A DNA stretch of 27,943 bases. Source: Actinomycetes bacterium (lineage in GTDB: Bacteria > Actinomycetota > Actinomycetes > Propionibacteriales > Nocardioidaceae). Position 1 is the first letter of the stretch. Every line of letters starts with the position of its first letter. Shown one piece after another: positions 16,365 through 22,967 of this stretch. A program made the position numbers and the translations under genes. The notes under the pieces were generated by a model. The model was not told where the DNA came from, did no database searches, and saw only the letters and a program-made list of their open reading frames with translations. The DNA lies in assembly GCA_023417775.1 (NCBI GenBank), contig JAEZEJ010000024.1:1-27943 (forward strand), in the 5' to 3' direction.

Positions 16365-16988
16365 ATGGCACGCTTCATCGACATTCACCCGGTCACCCCG
16401 CAGCAGCGAACCGTCGACCAGGCGGTGGCGGTTCTCGCCGATGGAGGGTTGATCGCCTATCCGACCGACTCCGGGTACGCGCTCGGCGCGCAGCTCGGCA
16501 ATGCCGAGGCGCTGGACCGGATCCGGTCCATCCGCGATCTCGACGCCAAGCACCACTTCACCCTCGTCTGCCGAGACTTCTCCCAGCTCGGGCAGATGGT
16601 GCACGTCGACAATGCCGTGTTCCGCGCGGTCAAGGCGGCGACCCCCGGGTCCTACACCTTCATCCTGCCCGCGACCCGCGAGGTGCCGCGCCGGCTCCTC
16701 CAGGCGAAGAAGAAGACCGTCGGCGTCCGCATCCCCGATCACCGGATCAGCCTGGCGCTGGTGGAGGCGCTCGGTGAGCCGCTGGTGTCGACGACGCTGA
16801 TCCTCCCGGGTCAGGAGAACGCCATGACGGCCGCGTGGGAGATCAACGAGGAGCTCGACGGCCGGGTCGATGCCATCATCGACGCCGGCGAGGATGTCCC
16901 GGCGGAGCCCACCACGGTGGTCGACCTGTCCGAGGGTGTCGCCGAGATCGTGCGGGTGGGCGCGGGGGATCCGACTCCCTTCGAGTGA
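16365..16988 (+). CDS. Sua5/YciO/YrdC family protein (YciO-like)
   Basis: This 207-residue protein has the YrdC fold: the N-terminal GGLIAYPTDSGYALGAQLGN, the lysine-containing KHHFTLVCRDFSQLGQMVHV, GSYTFILPATREVP, and VGVRIPDH followed by the LVSTTLILPG strand. Family members make threonylcarbamoyl-AMP for the tRNA t6A37 modification, but this one looks closer to the YciO branch (short, with a C-terminal VDLSEGVAEIVRVGAGDPTPFE), whose activity is less certain. It is therefore not named tsaC. The start is supported by a TAGATT -10 six bases upstream. It converges with the next gene, leaving six bases. Confidence 0.88.
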   Translation: MARFIDIHPVTPQQRTVDQAVAVLADGGLIAYPTDSGYALGAQLGNAEALDRIRSIRDLDAKHHFTLVCRDFSQLGQMVHVDNAVFRAVKAATPGSYTFILPATREVPRRLLQAKKKTVGVRIPDHRISLALVEALGEPLVSTTLILPGQENAMTAAWEINEELDGRVDAIIDAGEDVPAEPTTVVDLSEGVAEIVRVGAGDPTPFE

Positions 16989-16994
16989 CACGCC

Positions 16995-17657
16995 CTAGTC
17001 GTCGCCATCGAAGAGTCCTCCGTCGAGGAGCCAGTGGTTGCGCAGGCGCAGTGCCCGCTCGGTGCTGGCCACCAGGGTCGCGACCAGGAGCGCGATGTTC
17101 AGCCAGGCGGGCAGGACGAATGGCGAGGTGAAGGTGCCGAGGTGCTCCGCGACCGGCGGGATGTGCGAGACCTGGTCGACGATCTGGGGGATGCCGAGCA
17201 CCACGGCGATGAGCAGCACGACGATCGAGGTCAGACCGATCGCCCGTCCTACGAACGGGTGCCGGCGCTCCAGTCGCGCGCGTCGCCCCTCCGCGGACGC
17301 CGGATCGGGCGCCAGCTGACGTTCCGAGCCGTCCGCGGCGACGAAGTGGCAGCGTTTGAGGCCGAACTGGCTCGTGACCACCTCGATCGCGCCGCCAGGC
17401 ACCGAGAAGGTGGCCGGCAGCGTGGACTGGGCGTGATGCCGGCCGTCCCGGTACAGCTGTGCGAGCACCTCGCCGTCGTCATCTCCCCAGAGCCGCACGT
17501 CCACGGACCACGCGTGCATCTCACCGTCCTCATCGGGCAGGTCGATGTGCAGCAGCGCTCGCGACAGCGGCTGCCACCAGCGATAGGGCTGGAGGGGGTG
17601 CCCATCGCCCGCCTTGACGCGTCGAGCGGCGCGGCGCCGTTTCCAGTCCGAGAACAC
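16995..17657 (-). CDS. Membrane protein of unknown function with soluble N-terminal domain
   Basis: I do not recognise the family. The 220-residue product has a basic N-terminus (SDWKRRRAARRVKAGDG), a beta-rich soluble part (about 30-120) with HIDLPDEDGEMHAWSVDVRLWGDDDGEV, then two hydrophobic segments (about 141-161 and 178-198) and a charged C-terminus ending FDGDD. GTG at 17657 lies seven bases after a TAGGCT -10, so I prefer it; ATG at 17663 would give two more residues but lies only one base after that -10. It is divergent from the marR gene. Confidence 0.65.
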   Translation of the reverse strand: MFSDWKRRRAARRVKAGDGHPLQPYRWWQPLSRALLHIDLPDEDGEMHAWSVDVRLWGDDDGEVLAQLYRDGRHHAQSTLPATFSVPGGAIEVVTSQFGLKRCHFVAADGSERQLAPDPASAEGRRARLERRHPFVGRAIGLTSIVVLLIAVVLGIPQIVDQVSHIPPVAEHLGTFTSPFVLPAWLNIALLVATLVASTERALRLRNHWLLDGGLFDGDD

Positions 17658-17664
17658 GACCATC

Positions 17665-17670
17665 AGCCTA
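17665..17670 (-). promoter_or_regulatory. -10 element for the 16995-17657 gene
   Basis: TAGGCT on the minus strand is followed by seven bases and GTG at 17657. It implies a leaderless transcript starting at or near that codon. Confidence 0.5.
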
Positions 17671-17720
17671 GTGGTCGCTCGCGGTCCGAGCCCGATCCTG
17701 GAGACCGATGGCACATGTAT

Positions 17721-17746
17721 TTAGCGTAAGTAATGAGCTAGGCTAA
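17721..17746 (+). promoter_or_regulatory. AT-rich dyad over the marR promoter, candidate MarR operator
   Basis: This is a notably AT-rich stretch in GC-rich DNA. TTAGC (17721-17725) is inverted as GCTAA (17742-17746), and TAGC (17722-17725) also as GCTA (17737-17740). It overlaps the -10 (TAGGCT, 17739-17744), so a bound MarR protein would block the promoter. Confidence 0.5.
17739..17744 (+). promoter_or_regulatory. -10 element for the leaderless marR gene
   Basis: TAGGCT is followed by six bases (17745-17750) and the ATG at 17751. It is embedded in the AT-rich dyad. Confidence 0.6.
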
Positions 17747-17750
17747 AGAG

Positions 17751-18164
17751 ATGCCGACCGACTCGCAACGACTCGCCCTCTCGGTCGCACGTCTCAACCG
17801 CCGGCTGCGTCAGGAGCGGCAGTCCACCCTGACGCCGACGCAGTTATCCGTGCTGGGAGTGATCGCCGAGATCGGTCCCGCCACGCCCAGCGCCATCGCG
17901 GCCGTCGAGCGGGTGCGACCGCCGTCGATCACCCGCACCTTGAACTTCCTCGTCGAGTGCGGCTACGTCTCGCGCTCTCCCGATCCGAACGACGGCCGGC
18001 AGTTCCTCATCGAGCTCTCCGTCGGCGGGGACCGTATCCTCGCCGACGAGCGCGAGCGGCGGGATGCGTGGCTGGAGGAGCGTCTCGCCGGTCTCGGCGA
18101 GGCCGATCGGCGACTGTTGCGAGAGGCGACACCGATCCTGACGCGGCTGGCGGAGGCGGAGTGA
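17751..18164 (+). CDS. MarR-family transcriptional regulator
   Basis: This 137-residue winged-helix regulator has the MarR layout: an N-terminal dimerisation helix (SQRLALSVARLNRRLRQE), the DNA-binding part LTPTQLSVLGVIAEIGPATPSAIAAVERVRPPSITRTLNFLVECGYVSR, the wing SPDPNDGRQFLIELS (the conserved DxRxxxxxLT/S motif), and a C-terminal helix. MarR proteins usually repress themselves and a neighbouring efflux gene until a ligand binds. The adjacent MFS gene starts inside its stop codon (GTGA) and the AT-rich dyad covers its promoter, both fitting that model. The ligand is unknown. Confidence 0.94.
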   Translation: MPTDSQRLALSVARLNRRLRQERQSTLTPTQLSVLGVIAEIGPATPSAIAAVERVRPPSITRTLNFLVECGYVSRSPDPNDGRQFLIELSVGGDRILADERERRDAWLEERLAGLGEADRRLLREATPILTRLAEAE

Positions 18165-19447
18165 GCCCCACGTTCAGCGCGCTGTCCGTCCGCAACTATC
18201 GCATCTACGCGATGGGCGGGCTCGTCTCGAATATCGGCACGTGGCTGCAGAACACCGCCCAGGCCTGGCTGGTCCTCCAGCTGACCGGCTCGGGTGCTGC
18301 TCTGGGCATCACCGTCGCCCTGCAACTCCTTCCTTCACTGCTGTTCTCGCCGATCGCCGGTGTGCTGGCCGATCGGATGTCCAAGCGCCGCCTGCTGGCG
18401 ATCATGCAGCTCGGCATGGCGATGCCGGCCGGCGTGCTCGGTGTGCTGGCCGTGACGGGACTGGTCGAGCCCTGGCATGTGTACGTGCTGACCTTCGTCT
18501 TCGGGGCCGCGCGCGCTTTCGAGGCACCGGCCCGGCAGTCCTTCGTCAGCGAGATGGTCGATGTCGAGCGGCTCGCCAATGCCGTGTCGCTGAACTCGGC
18601 CTCGTTCAACTCGGGTCGGCTGATCGGCCCCGGCCTCGCGGGACTGCTGATCGCCGCCCTCGGTTCGGGGGTCGACGCCACGGGCTGGGTCATCATCATC
18701 AACGCCCTGAGCTACAGTTTCGCCCTCCTGGCGCTCGTGGTCATGGACGGCACAGAGTTGCACCGGCCGCCCTTCGGCGGGCGGGGCCGCGGGGCGGTGC
18801 GTGAGGGGATGCGCTATGTGCGATCCCGCCCGGACCTGCTCCTGCTGTTCACCTGCGTCTTCTTCCTCGGCGCCTTCGGGATGAACTTCCAGATCACCTC
18901 CGCGCTGATGGCCACCGATGTCTTCGGCAAGGGCGCCGGGGAGTTCGGCGTCCTCGGGTCGATCCTGGCGATCGGCTCGCTGGCCGGCGCGCTCCTGGCC
19001 GCCCGCCGTTCCCATCCGCGGCTGCGGTTCATCGTCGGGGCGGGGCTGGTGTTCTCGGTGGCGCAGATGGTGTCGGGCCTCATGCCCACGTACTGGTCGT
19101 ACGCCGCGGTGCTGCCGTTGGTGGGCCTGAGCGTCCTCACCACGGCCACCACGGCCAATGCCCTCATCCAGATGACCTCGGCCCCGTCGATGCGCGGCCG
19201 AGTGGTCTCGCTGTATCTGATGGTCTTCCTCGGCAGCGTCCCGCTCGGAGCGCCAATCATCGGCTGGTTCGGCGAACATCTGGGCGGACGCGCGGCCCTG
19301 GTCATCAGCGGGGCGACGGTGGGCTTGGGCATCGGCATCGCGGGCCTGGCCTATGCGCGGGTGCGCCGGGTCAGCCTGCGCAGCCTCGTACCGCGCTGGC
19401 CGCTGCGCCATCAGGTGACCGAGGACGGGCTCGACCAGCACCCCTGA
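18161..19447 (+). CDS. MFS transporter, probable drug exporter
   Basis: This 428-residue, 12-helix major facilitator resembles the EntS-like MFS_3 group: it begins FSALSVRNYRIYAMGGLVSNIGTWLQNTAQAWLVLQLTGS, has the loop-2-3 motif GVLADRMSKRRLL, then RAFEAPARQSFVSEMV in the middle of the first half and SMRGRVVSLYLMVFLGSVPLGAPIIGW in the second. Such proteins export siderophores or drugs with proton antiport. The GTG at 18161 overlaps the marR TGA by four bases, so the two are translated together; the open frame upstream of it lies inside marR. Substrate unknown. Confidence 0.93.
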   Translation: MSPTFSALSVRNYRIYAMGGLVSNIGTWLQNTAQAWLVLQLTGSGAALGITVALQLLPSLLFSPIAGVLADRMSKRRLLAIMQLGMAMPAGVLGVLAVTGLVEPWHVYVLTFVFGAARAFEAPARQSFVSEMVDVERLANAVSLNSASFNSGRLIGPGLAGLLIAALGSGVDATGWVIIINALSYSFALLALVVMDGTELHRPPFGGRGRGAVREGMRYVRSRPDLLLLFTCVFFLGAFGMNFQITSALMATDVFGKGAGEFGVLGSILAIGSLAGALLAARRSHPRLRFIVGAGLVFSVAQMVSGLMPTYWSYAAVLPLVGLSVLTTATTANALIQMTSAPSMRGRVVSLYLMVFLGSVPLGAPIIGWFGEHLGGRAALVISGATVGLGIGIAGLAYARVRRVSLRSLVPRWPLRHQVTEDGLDQHP

Positions 19448-19482
19448 CCCCGTGTGGGCGAGCGGCGGAGGTATCCGGCTAC

Positions 19483-19488
19483 TACCGT
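19483..19488 (+). promoter_or_regulatory. -10 element for the leaderless SRPBCC gene
   Basis: TACCGT is followed by six bases (19489-19494) and the ATG at 19495. No ribosome binding site is seen. Confidence 0.6.
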
Positions 19489-19494
19489 GCTGTC

Positions 19495-19926
19495 ATGCAC
19501 GTCGAACGCACCTTCACGGTCCACCGGCCGATCGGCGAGGTCTTCGACTACCTCGCCGACTTCACGCACACCACGCAGTGGGACCCGGGCACCATCAGCA
19601 CGACGCGGCGCTCGGGCGACGGTGGTGTGGGCACCACCTACGACAATGTCTCGGAGTTCCTCGGCCGCCAGGTCGAGCTGGTCTACGAGACCATCACGCA
19701 CGCGCGCGATCGGCGGATCCGCTTCCGCGGACGACAGCGCTGGTCCACCACGACCGACGATCTCGCCCTCCGCGACCTCGGGGACGACCGCACCGAGATC
19801 CAGTATCGGGCCGACTTCTCCTTCGGATTCCCGATCGCACTGGCCGCCCCTTTCGTCGTCCGGCCGAAGCTCGCCGCGCTCGCGGACGAGACCGTGGCCT
19901 CGCTGCGTCGGGCGCTCGAACAGTGA
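19495..19926 (+). CDS. SRPBCC family protein (polyketide cyclase/dehydratase-like)
   Basis: This 143-residue helix-grip protein has the typical opening VERTFTVHRPIGEVFDYLADFTHTTQWDPGT, then GVGTTYDNVSEFLGRQVELVYETI, a central beta sheet (RIRFRGRQRW ... RTEIQYRADFSF), and a C-terminal helix with ALADETVASLRRALEQ. Such proteins bind hydrophobic ligands; function is unknown. The start is supported by TACCGT six bases upstream. It stands 16 bases before the amidohydrolase gene, whose own -10 lies in that gap. It is not closely similar to the SRPBCC protein at 10153-10617. Confidence 0.9.
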   Translation: MHVERTFTVHRPIGEVFDYLADFTHTTQWDPGTISTTRRSGDGGVGTTYDNVSEFLGRQVELVYETITHARDRRIRFRGRQRWSTTTDDLALRDLGDDRTEIQYRADFSFGFPIALAAPFVVRPKLAALADETVASLRRALEQ

Positions 19927-19930
19927 GCGG

Positions 19931-19936
19931 TACCCT
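19931..19936 (+). promoter_or_regulatory. -10 element for the leaderless amidohydrolase gene
   Basis: TACCCT starts four bases after the preceding stop and is followed by six bases (19937-19942) and the GTG at 19943. Confidence 0.6.
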
Positions 19937-19942
19937 GGGCCG

Positions 19943-21121
19943 GTGAGTGTCCACGACGTCATCGCGCAGACCATCGAGGAGATCACCCCCGATCTGATCG
20001 AACTGCGTCGCGAGCTGCACGCCTTCCCCGAGCTGTCGTGGCAGGAGCACCGCACCACCGATGTGGTCGTCGCGCAGGTGGAGAAGCTGGGGCTGCGCTA
20101 CGAGCGGCTGGACATCGGCACTGGCCTGACCGCAGATGTCGGCCCCTCCGAGGGTCCGATCGTGGCGCTGCGCGCCGACCTCGACGCGCTTCCCGTCCTC
20201 GACGCCACCCAGGATCCCTGGCGCTCGCGGCAGCCCGGCATCGCCCACGCCTGCGGCCACGACGTGCATATCTCGGCCCTCGTCGGTGCGGCCCACGCAC
20301 TGACCCGGGCACACGAGGAACACGGGCTGCCGACCCGGGTCCGGCTGCTGTTCCAGCCGGCCGAGGAGGTCATGCCCGGCGGGGCGCTGCGCGTGCTGCG
20401 CGAGGGCGCGCTGCAGGGGGTCGCGCGGATCTACGCGCTGCACTGCGATCCGTCCCTGGACGTGGGACAGGTCGGCCTGCGCGAGGGCTCCATCACCGGA
20501 GCATCGGATCACGTGCACGTCGTGCTCAGCGGCCGGGGCGGACATACCTCGCGACCGCACCTCACCGAGGACCTCACCTATGCGCTCGGCAGCCTCATCA
20601 CGCAGATGCCGGCCGTCCTGTCGCGACGTTTCGATCCACGCGCCGGCGTCAGCCTGGTGTGGGGGCAGGTCGCCGCGGGCAATGCGGCCAATGTCATCCC
20701 GTCGGTGGGGGAGCTCACCGGCACGCTGAGGATGCTCGACGCGGCCGCCTGGCACGATGCCGAGCAGTTCGTGCGCGGGCTCATCGCCGATATCATCGAG
20801 CCCTTCGGCGTCGCCGCCGAGATCACCTATACGCGCGGCGTCCCGCCCGTCGTCAACGACTTCGCCGCGACCCAGAGCCTACGTCAGGCGGTCACCGAGG
20901 CGCTGGGCGTCAAGGGTGCCGCGAGCACCCCGCAGAGCCTCGGCGGCGAGGACTTCGCGTGGTACCTCGAGGCGATCCCCGGCGCCATGGGACGCCTGGG
21001 CACGCGGACCCCCGATGGGCCGACCTACGACCTGCACCAGGGCAATCTGCGCGTCGATGAGCAGGCGATCGGCGTGGGCGCGCGAGTGCTCGCCGGGGTC
21101 GCCGCCCGGCCGCTGGACTGA
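19943..21121 (+). CDS. M20-family metal-dependent amidohydrolase
   Basis: This 392-residue cytoplasmic hydrolase belongs to the M20D (hippurate hydrolase/IAA-amino-acid hydrolase) type. It shows LRRELHAFPELSWQEHRTT, IVALRADLDALPV, the metal-binding HACGHDVH, QPAEEVMPGGA with the catalytic Glu pair, GRGGHTSRPH in the dimerisation domain, and SLGGEDFAWYL near the end. These bind two metal ions and cleave N-acyl amino acids or similar amides; the exact substrate is unknown. The GTG at 19943 lies six bases after TACCCT; the frame is open as far back as 19454, but that region belongs to the SRPBCC gene. Confidence 0.93.
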   Translation: MSVHDVIAQTIEEITPDLIELRRELHAFPELSWQEHRTTDVVVAQVEKLGLRYERLDIGTGLTADVGPSEGPIVALRADLDALPVLDATQDPWRSRQPGIAHACGHDVHISALVGAAHALTRAHEEHGLPTRVRLLFQPAEEVMPGGALRVLREGALQGVARIYALHCDPSLDVGQVGLREGSITGASDHVHVVLSGRGGHTSRPHLTEDLTYALGSLITQMPAVLSRRFDPRAGVSLVWGQVAAGNAANVIPSVGELTGTLRMLDAAAWHDAEQFVRGLIADIIEPFGVAAEITYTRGVPPVVNDFAATQSLRQAVTEALGVKGAASTPQSLGGEDFAWYLEAIPGAMGRLGTRTPDGPTYDLHQGNLRVDEQAIGVGARVLAGVAARPLD

Positions 21122-21134
21122 CCGGGAGGCCCTC

Positions 21135-21620
21135 TCAGCTGTCCAGGTCGAGGACGCGGTCGCTGCGCGCCGGATCCTCGTGGTCGCGGACGACGACCAC
21201 CGGGCAGGGGGCGTGACGGACGATGGCCTCGCTGACCGAGCCGAGGACCAGCCCCTTGAAGCCGCCGAGCCCGCGCGGCCCGACGGCCACCAGACTCGCA
21301 TGCTCCGCCAGCGCCAGCAGTCCGTTGGCCGCCGGTCCGCGGGGCGTCGCATAGGTGATCTCGACCTGCGGGTACCGCGCCACGAGGGCCTGGGTGTCGG
21401 CCACGAGACGTTCGCGGACCGCCTGCTCGAAGTCGGCCGCGGGTGGCACATAGCCGTGCTCCCAGCTGGACGGGCGAGGGGCGGTGCGCAGGGTCCAGGC
21501 GCGGGCGACCGTCACCGGAAGACCGGTGGAGTTCGCCCACTGCAGCGCCCATGCGAGAGCCGTGTCGGCGAAGGCCGAACCGTCATGGCCGACGATGATG
21601 GGGGCGGGAGTGGCGTCCAT
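21135..21620 (-). CDS. Universal stress protein (UspA family)
   Basis: This single-domain 161-residue Usp begins IIVGHDGSAFADTALAWALQWA and contains the ATP-binding motif G-x2-G-x9-G-S (GPRGLGGFKGLVLGS), followed by VSEAIVRHAPCPVVVVRDH. ATP binding is therefore likely; in actinobacteria such proteins accumulate in stress or slow growth. I chose ATG at 21620 rather than the upstream in-frame start at 21677 because TACCCT (complement of 21627-21632) lies exactly six bases before it. It converges with the amidohydrolase gene. Confidence 0.92.
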   Translation of the reverse strand: MDATPAPIIVGHDGSAFADTALAWALQWANSTGLPVTVARAWTLRTAPRPSSWEHGYVPPAADFEQAVRERLVADTQALVARYPQVEITYATPRGPAANGLLALAEHASLVAVGPRGLGGFKGLVLGSVSEAIVRHAPCPVVVVRDHEDPARSDRVLDLDS

Positions 21621-21626
21621 GGGCTC

Positions 21627-21632
21627 AGGGTA
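21627..21632 (-). promoter_or_regulatory. -10 element for the leaderless Usp gene
   Basis: TACCCT on the minus strand is followed by six bases and the ATG at 21620. Confidence 0.6.
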
Positions 21633-21671
21633 CCGGCCGACGGGGCTCATCGGCGATGCGCCGAGGAGCGG

Positions 21672-21696
21672 TGACACAGGTTACAAATCGGTGTCA
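21672..21696 (+). promoter_or_regulatory. Dyad upstream of the nucleoside-importer operon, candidate operator
   Basis: TGACAC (21672-21677) is inverted as GTGTCA (21691-21696) with 13 bases between. It lies in the 185-base divergent gap between usp and the bmp lipoprotein gene, about 110 bases before the latter. Spacing suits a dimeric repressor. No cognate regulator is encoded in the window. Confidence 0.4.
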
Positions 21697-21805
21697 GGGA
21701 GGTTGAATCGTTCTCTTCCTCTCCCCAACGCCCGGTCGCGACGATTAGTGTCGGCCAGGTGCAGTTGACGTGCCAGAACGCGCTGGTGCGAGACGAGGAG
21801 GAAAA

Positions 21806-22879
21806 GTGCGCCATCTGACCAAGGCCGCCGTGCTAGTCGGCGCCGCAGCGGTCGTGCTGAGTGCCTGTGGCACCGCAGCCGACAATGACGACAGCGACAA
21901 CGCCGAGGAGCAGCAGTGCGAGGCCGTCGAGCTCGAGGGTGATCCCCAGGTCGCACTCGCCTACGATGTCGGCGGCCGTGGCGACCAGTCCTTCAACGAC
22001 GCCGCCTACGCGGGTCTGGAGAAGGCGCAGGGCGAGTTCGGCTTCGACGGCGCCGAGGGCGAGGCCGCCTCCGATGAGAGCGAAGAGGTCCGCGAGCAGC
22101 GTCTGCGCGGCTTCGCCGACGACGGCTACAACGTCATCGTGGGCGTCGGCTTCGCCTACAGCGAGTCGGTGGACAAGGTCGCCCCGGAGTACCCGAACGT
22201 CTCCTTCGCGGTGATCGACGGCTTCGACCCCACCGAGGACGATGTCAACTGCAATGTCGCCTACCTCACCTACGCCGAGAACGAGGGCTCCTTCCTCGTC
22301 GGCGTCGCGGCGGCCGAGACCACCGAGAGCAACACGGTCGGCTTCGTCGGCGGCGTCAACAACCCGCTCATCCAGAAGTTCGAGGCCGGGTTCAAGGCGG
22401 GTGTCGAGGAGGCGAACCCCGATGCCGAGGTCGTCACCACCTACATCGAGGAGTCCGATCCGCGCGGATTCGGCGACCCGGCCGGTGGCCAGGCGGCCGC
22501 CGAGGGCCTGATCAACGACGGCGCCGATGTGATCTTCCACGCCGCCGGCGCCTCGGGCATCGGTGTCTTCGACGCGGTCACCAGCGCCGACATCTGGGCG
22601 ATCGGCGTCGACTCCGATCAGTACCTGACCGCCTCGCCGGAGCAGCAGCCGCACATCCTGACCTCGATGCTCAAGCGCGTCGACGTCTCGACGTACGACT
22701 TCATCGCGGCGGCCTTCGACGGCGAGCCGCTGTCGGGCTACAACGAGTTCACGCTCGGTGACGACGGTGTCGACTACTCGACCTCCGGTGACTTCCTCCC
22801 CGCGGAGCTCATCACCGAGATCGACGACTACAAGCAGCAGATCATCGACGGTGACCTCGAGGTTCCTGCCGAGCCGTGA
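21806..22879 (+). CDS. BMP-family ABC transporter substrate-binding lipoprotein (nucleoside uptake)
   Basis: This 357-residue protein has a lipoprotein signal peptide (RHLTKAAVLVGAAAVVLSAC, lipidated Cys21), an acidic linker (DNDDSDNAEEQQ) and a periplasmic-binding-protein fold with BMP motifs VALAYDVGGRGDQSFNDAAYAGLEKA, GVGFAYSESVDKVAPEYPNVSFAVIDG, AENEGSFLVGVAAA, GFVGGVNNPLIQKFEAGFKAGV and IGVDSDQYLTA. The family binds purine or pyrimidine nucleosides; the downstream cytidine deaminase supports that here. The GTG at 21806 is chosen over 21770 because GAGGAGG (21795-21801) precedes it and the signal peptide then starts properly. A 12-base-pair hairpin follows. Confidence 0.94.
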   Translation: MRHLTKAAVLVGAAAVVLSACGTAADNDDSDNAEEQQCEAVELEGDPQVALAYDVGGRGDQSFNDAAYAGLEKAQGEFGFDGAEGEAASDESEEVREQRLRGFADDGYNVIVGVGFAYSESVDKVAPEYPNVSFAVIDGFDPTEDDVNCNVAYLTYAENEGSFLVGVAAAETTESNTVGFVGGVNNPLIQKFEAGFKAGVEEANPDAEVVTTYIEESDPRGFGDPAGGQAAAEGLINDGADVIFHAAGASGIGVFDAVTSADIWAIGVDSDQYLTASPEQQPHILTSMLKRVDVSTYDFIAAAFDGEPLSGYNEFTLGDDGVDYSTSGDFLPAELITEIDDYKQQIIDGDLEVPAEP

Positions 22880-22894
22880 GACGCTGAATCGACG

Positions 22895-22931
22895 GCCCGG
22901 GGTCGCGCCTGAGGGTGCGACCCCGGGCTTT
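22895..22931 (+). terminator. Terminator-like attenuator between lipoprotein and ATPase genes
   Basis: GCCCGGGGTCGC (22895-22906) pairs perfectly with GCGACCCCGGGC (22917-22928) around a ten-base loop, followed by TTT (22929-22931). With the operon continuing, partial termination would yield more binding protein than ATPase and permease. Confidence 0.7.
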
Positions 22932-22967
22932 CGCCCGATCACGACCACGTCAGAGCAGGGGCAGAGC

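Noticed and set aside
17721..17746. DtxR/IdeR iron box before marR
   Set aside because: It has the TTAG...CTAA flavour, but the 19-base consensus does not fit at either alignment.
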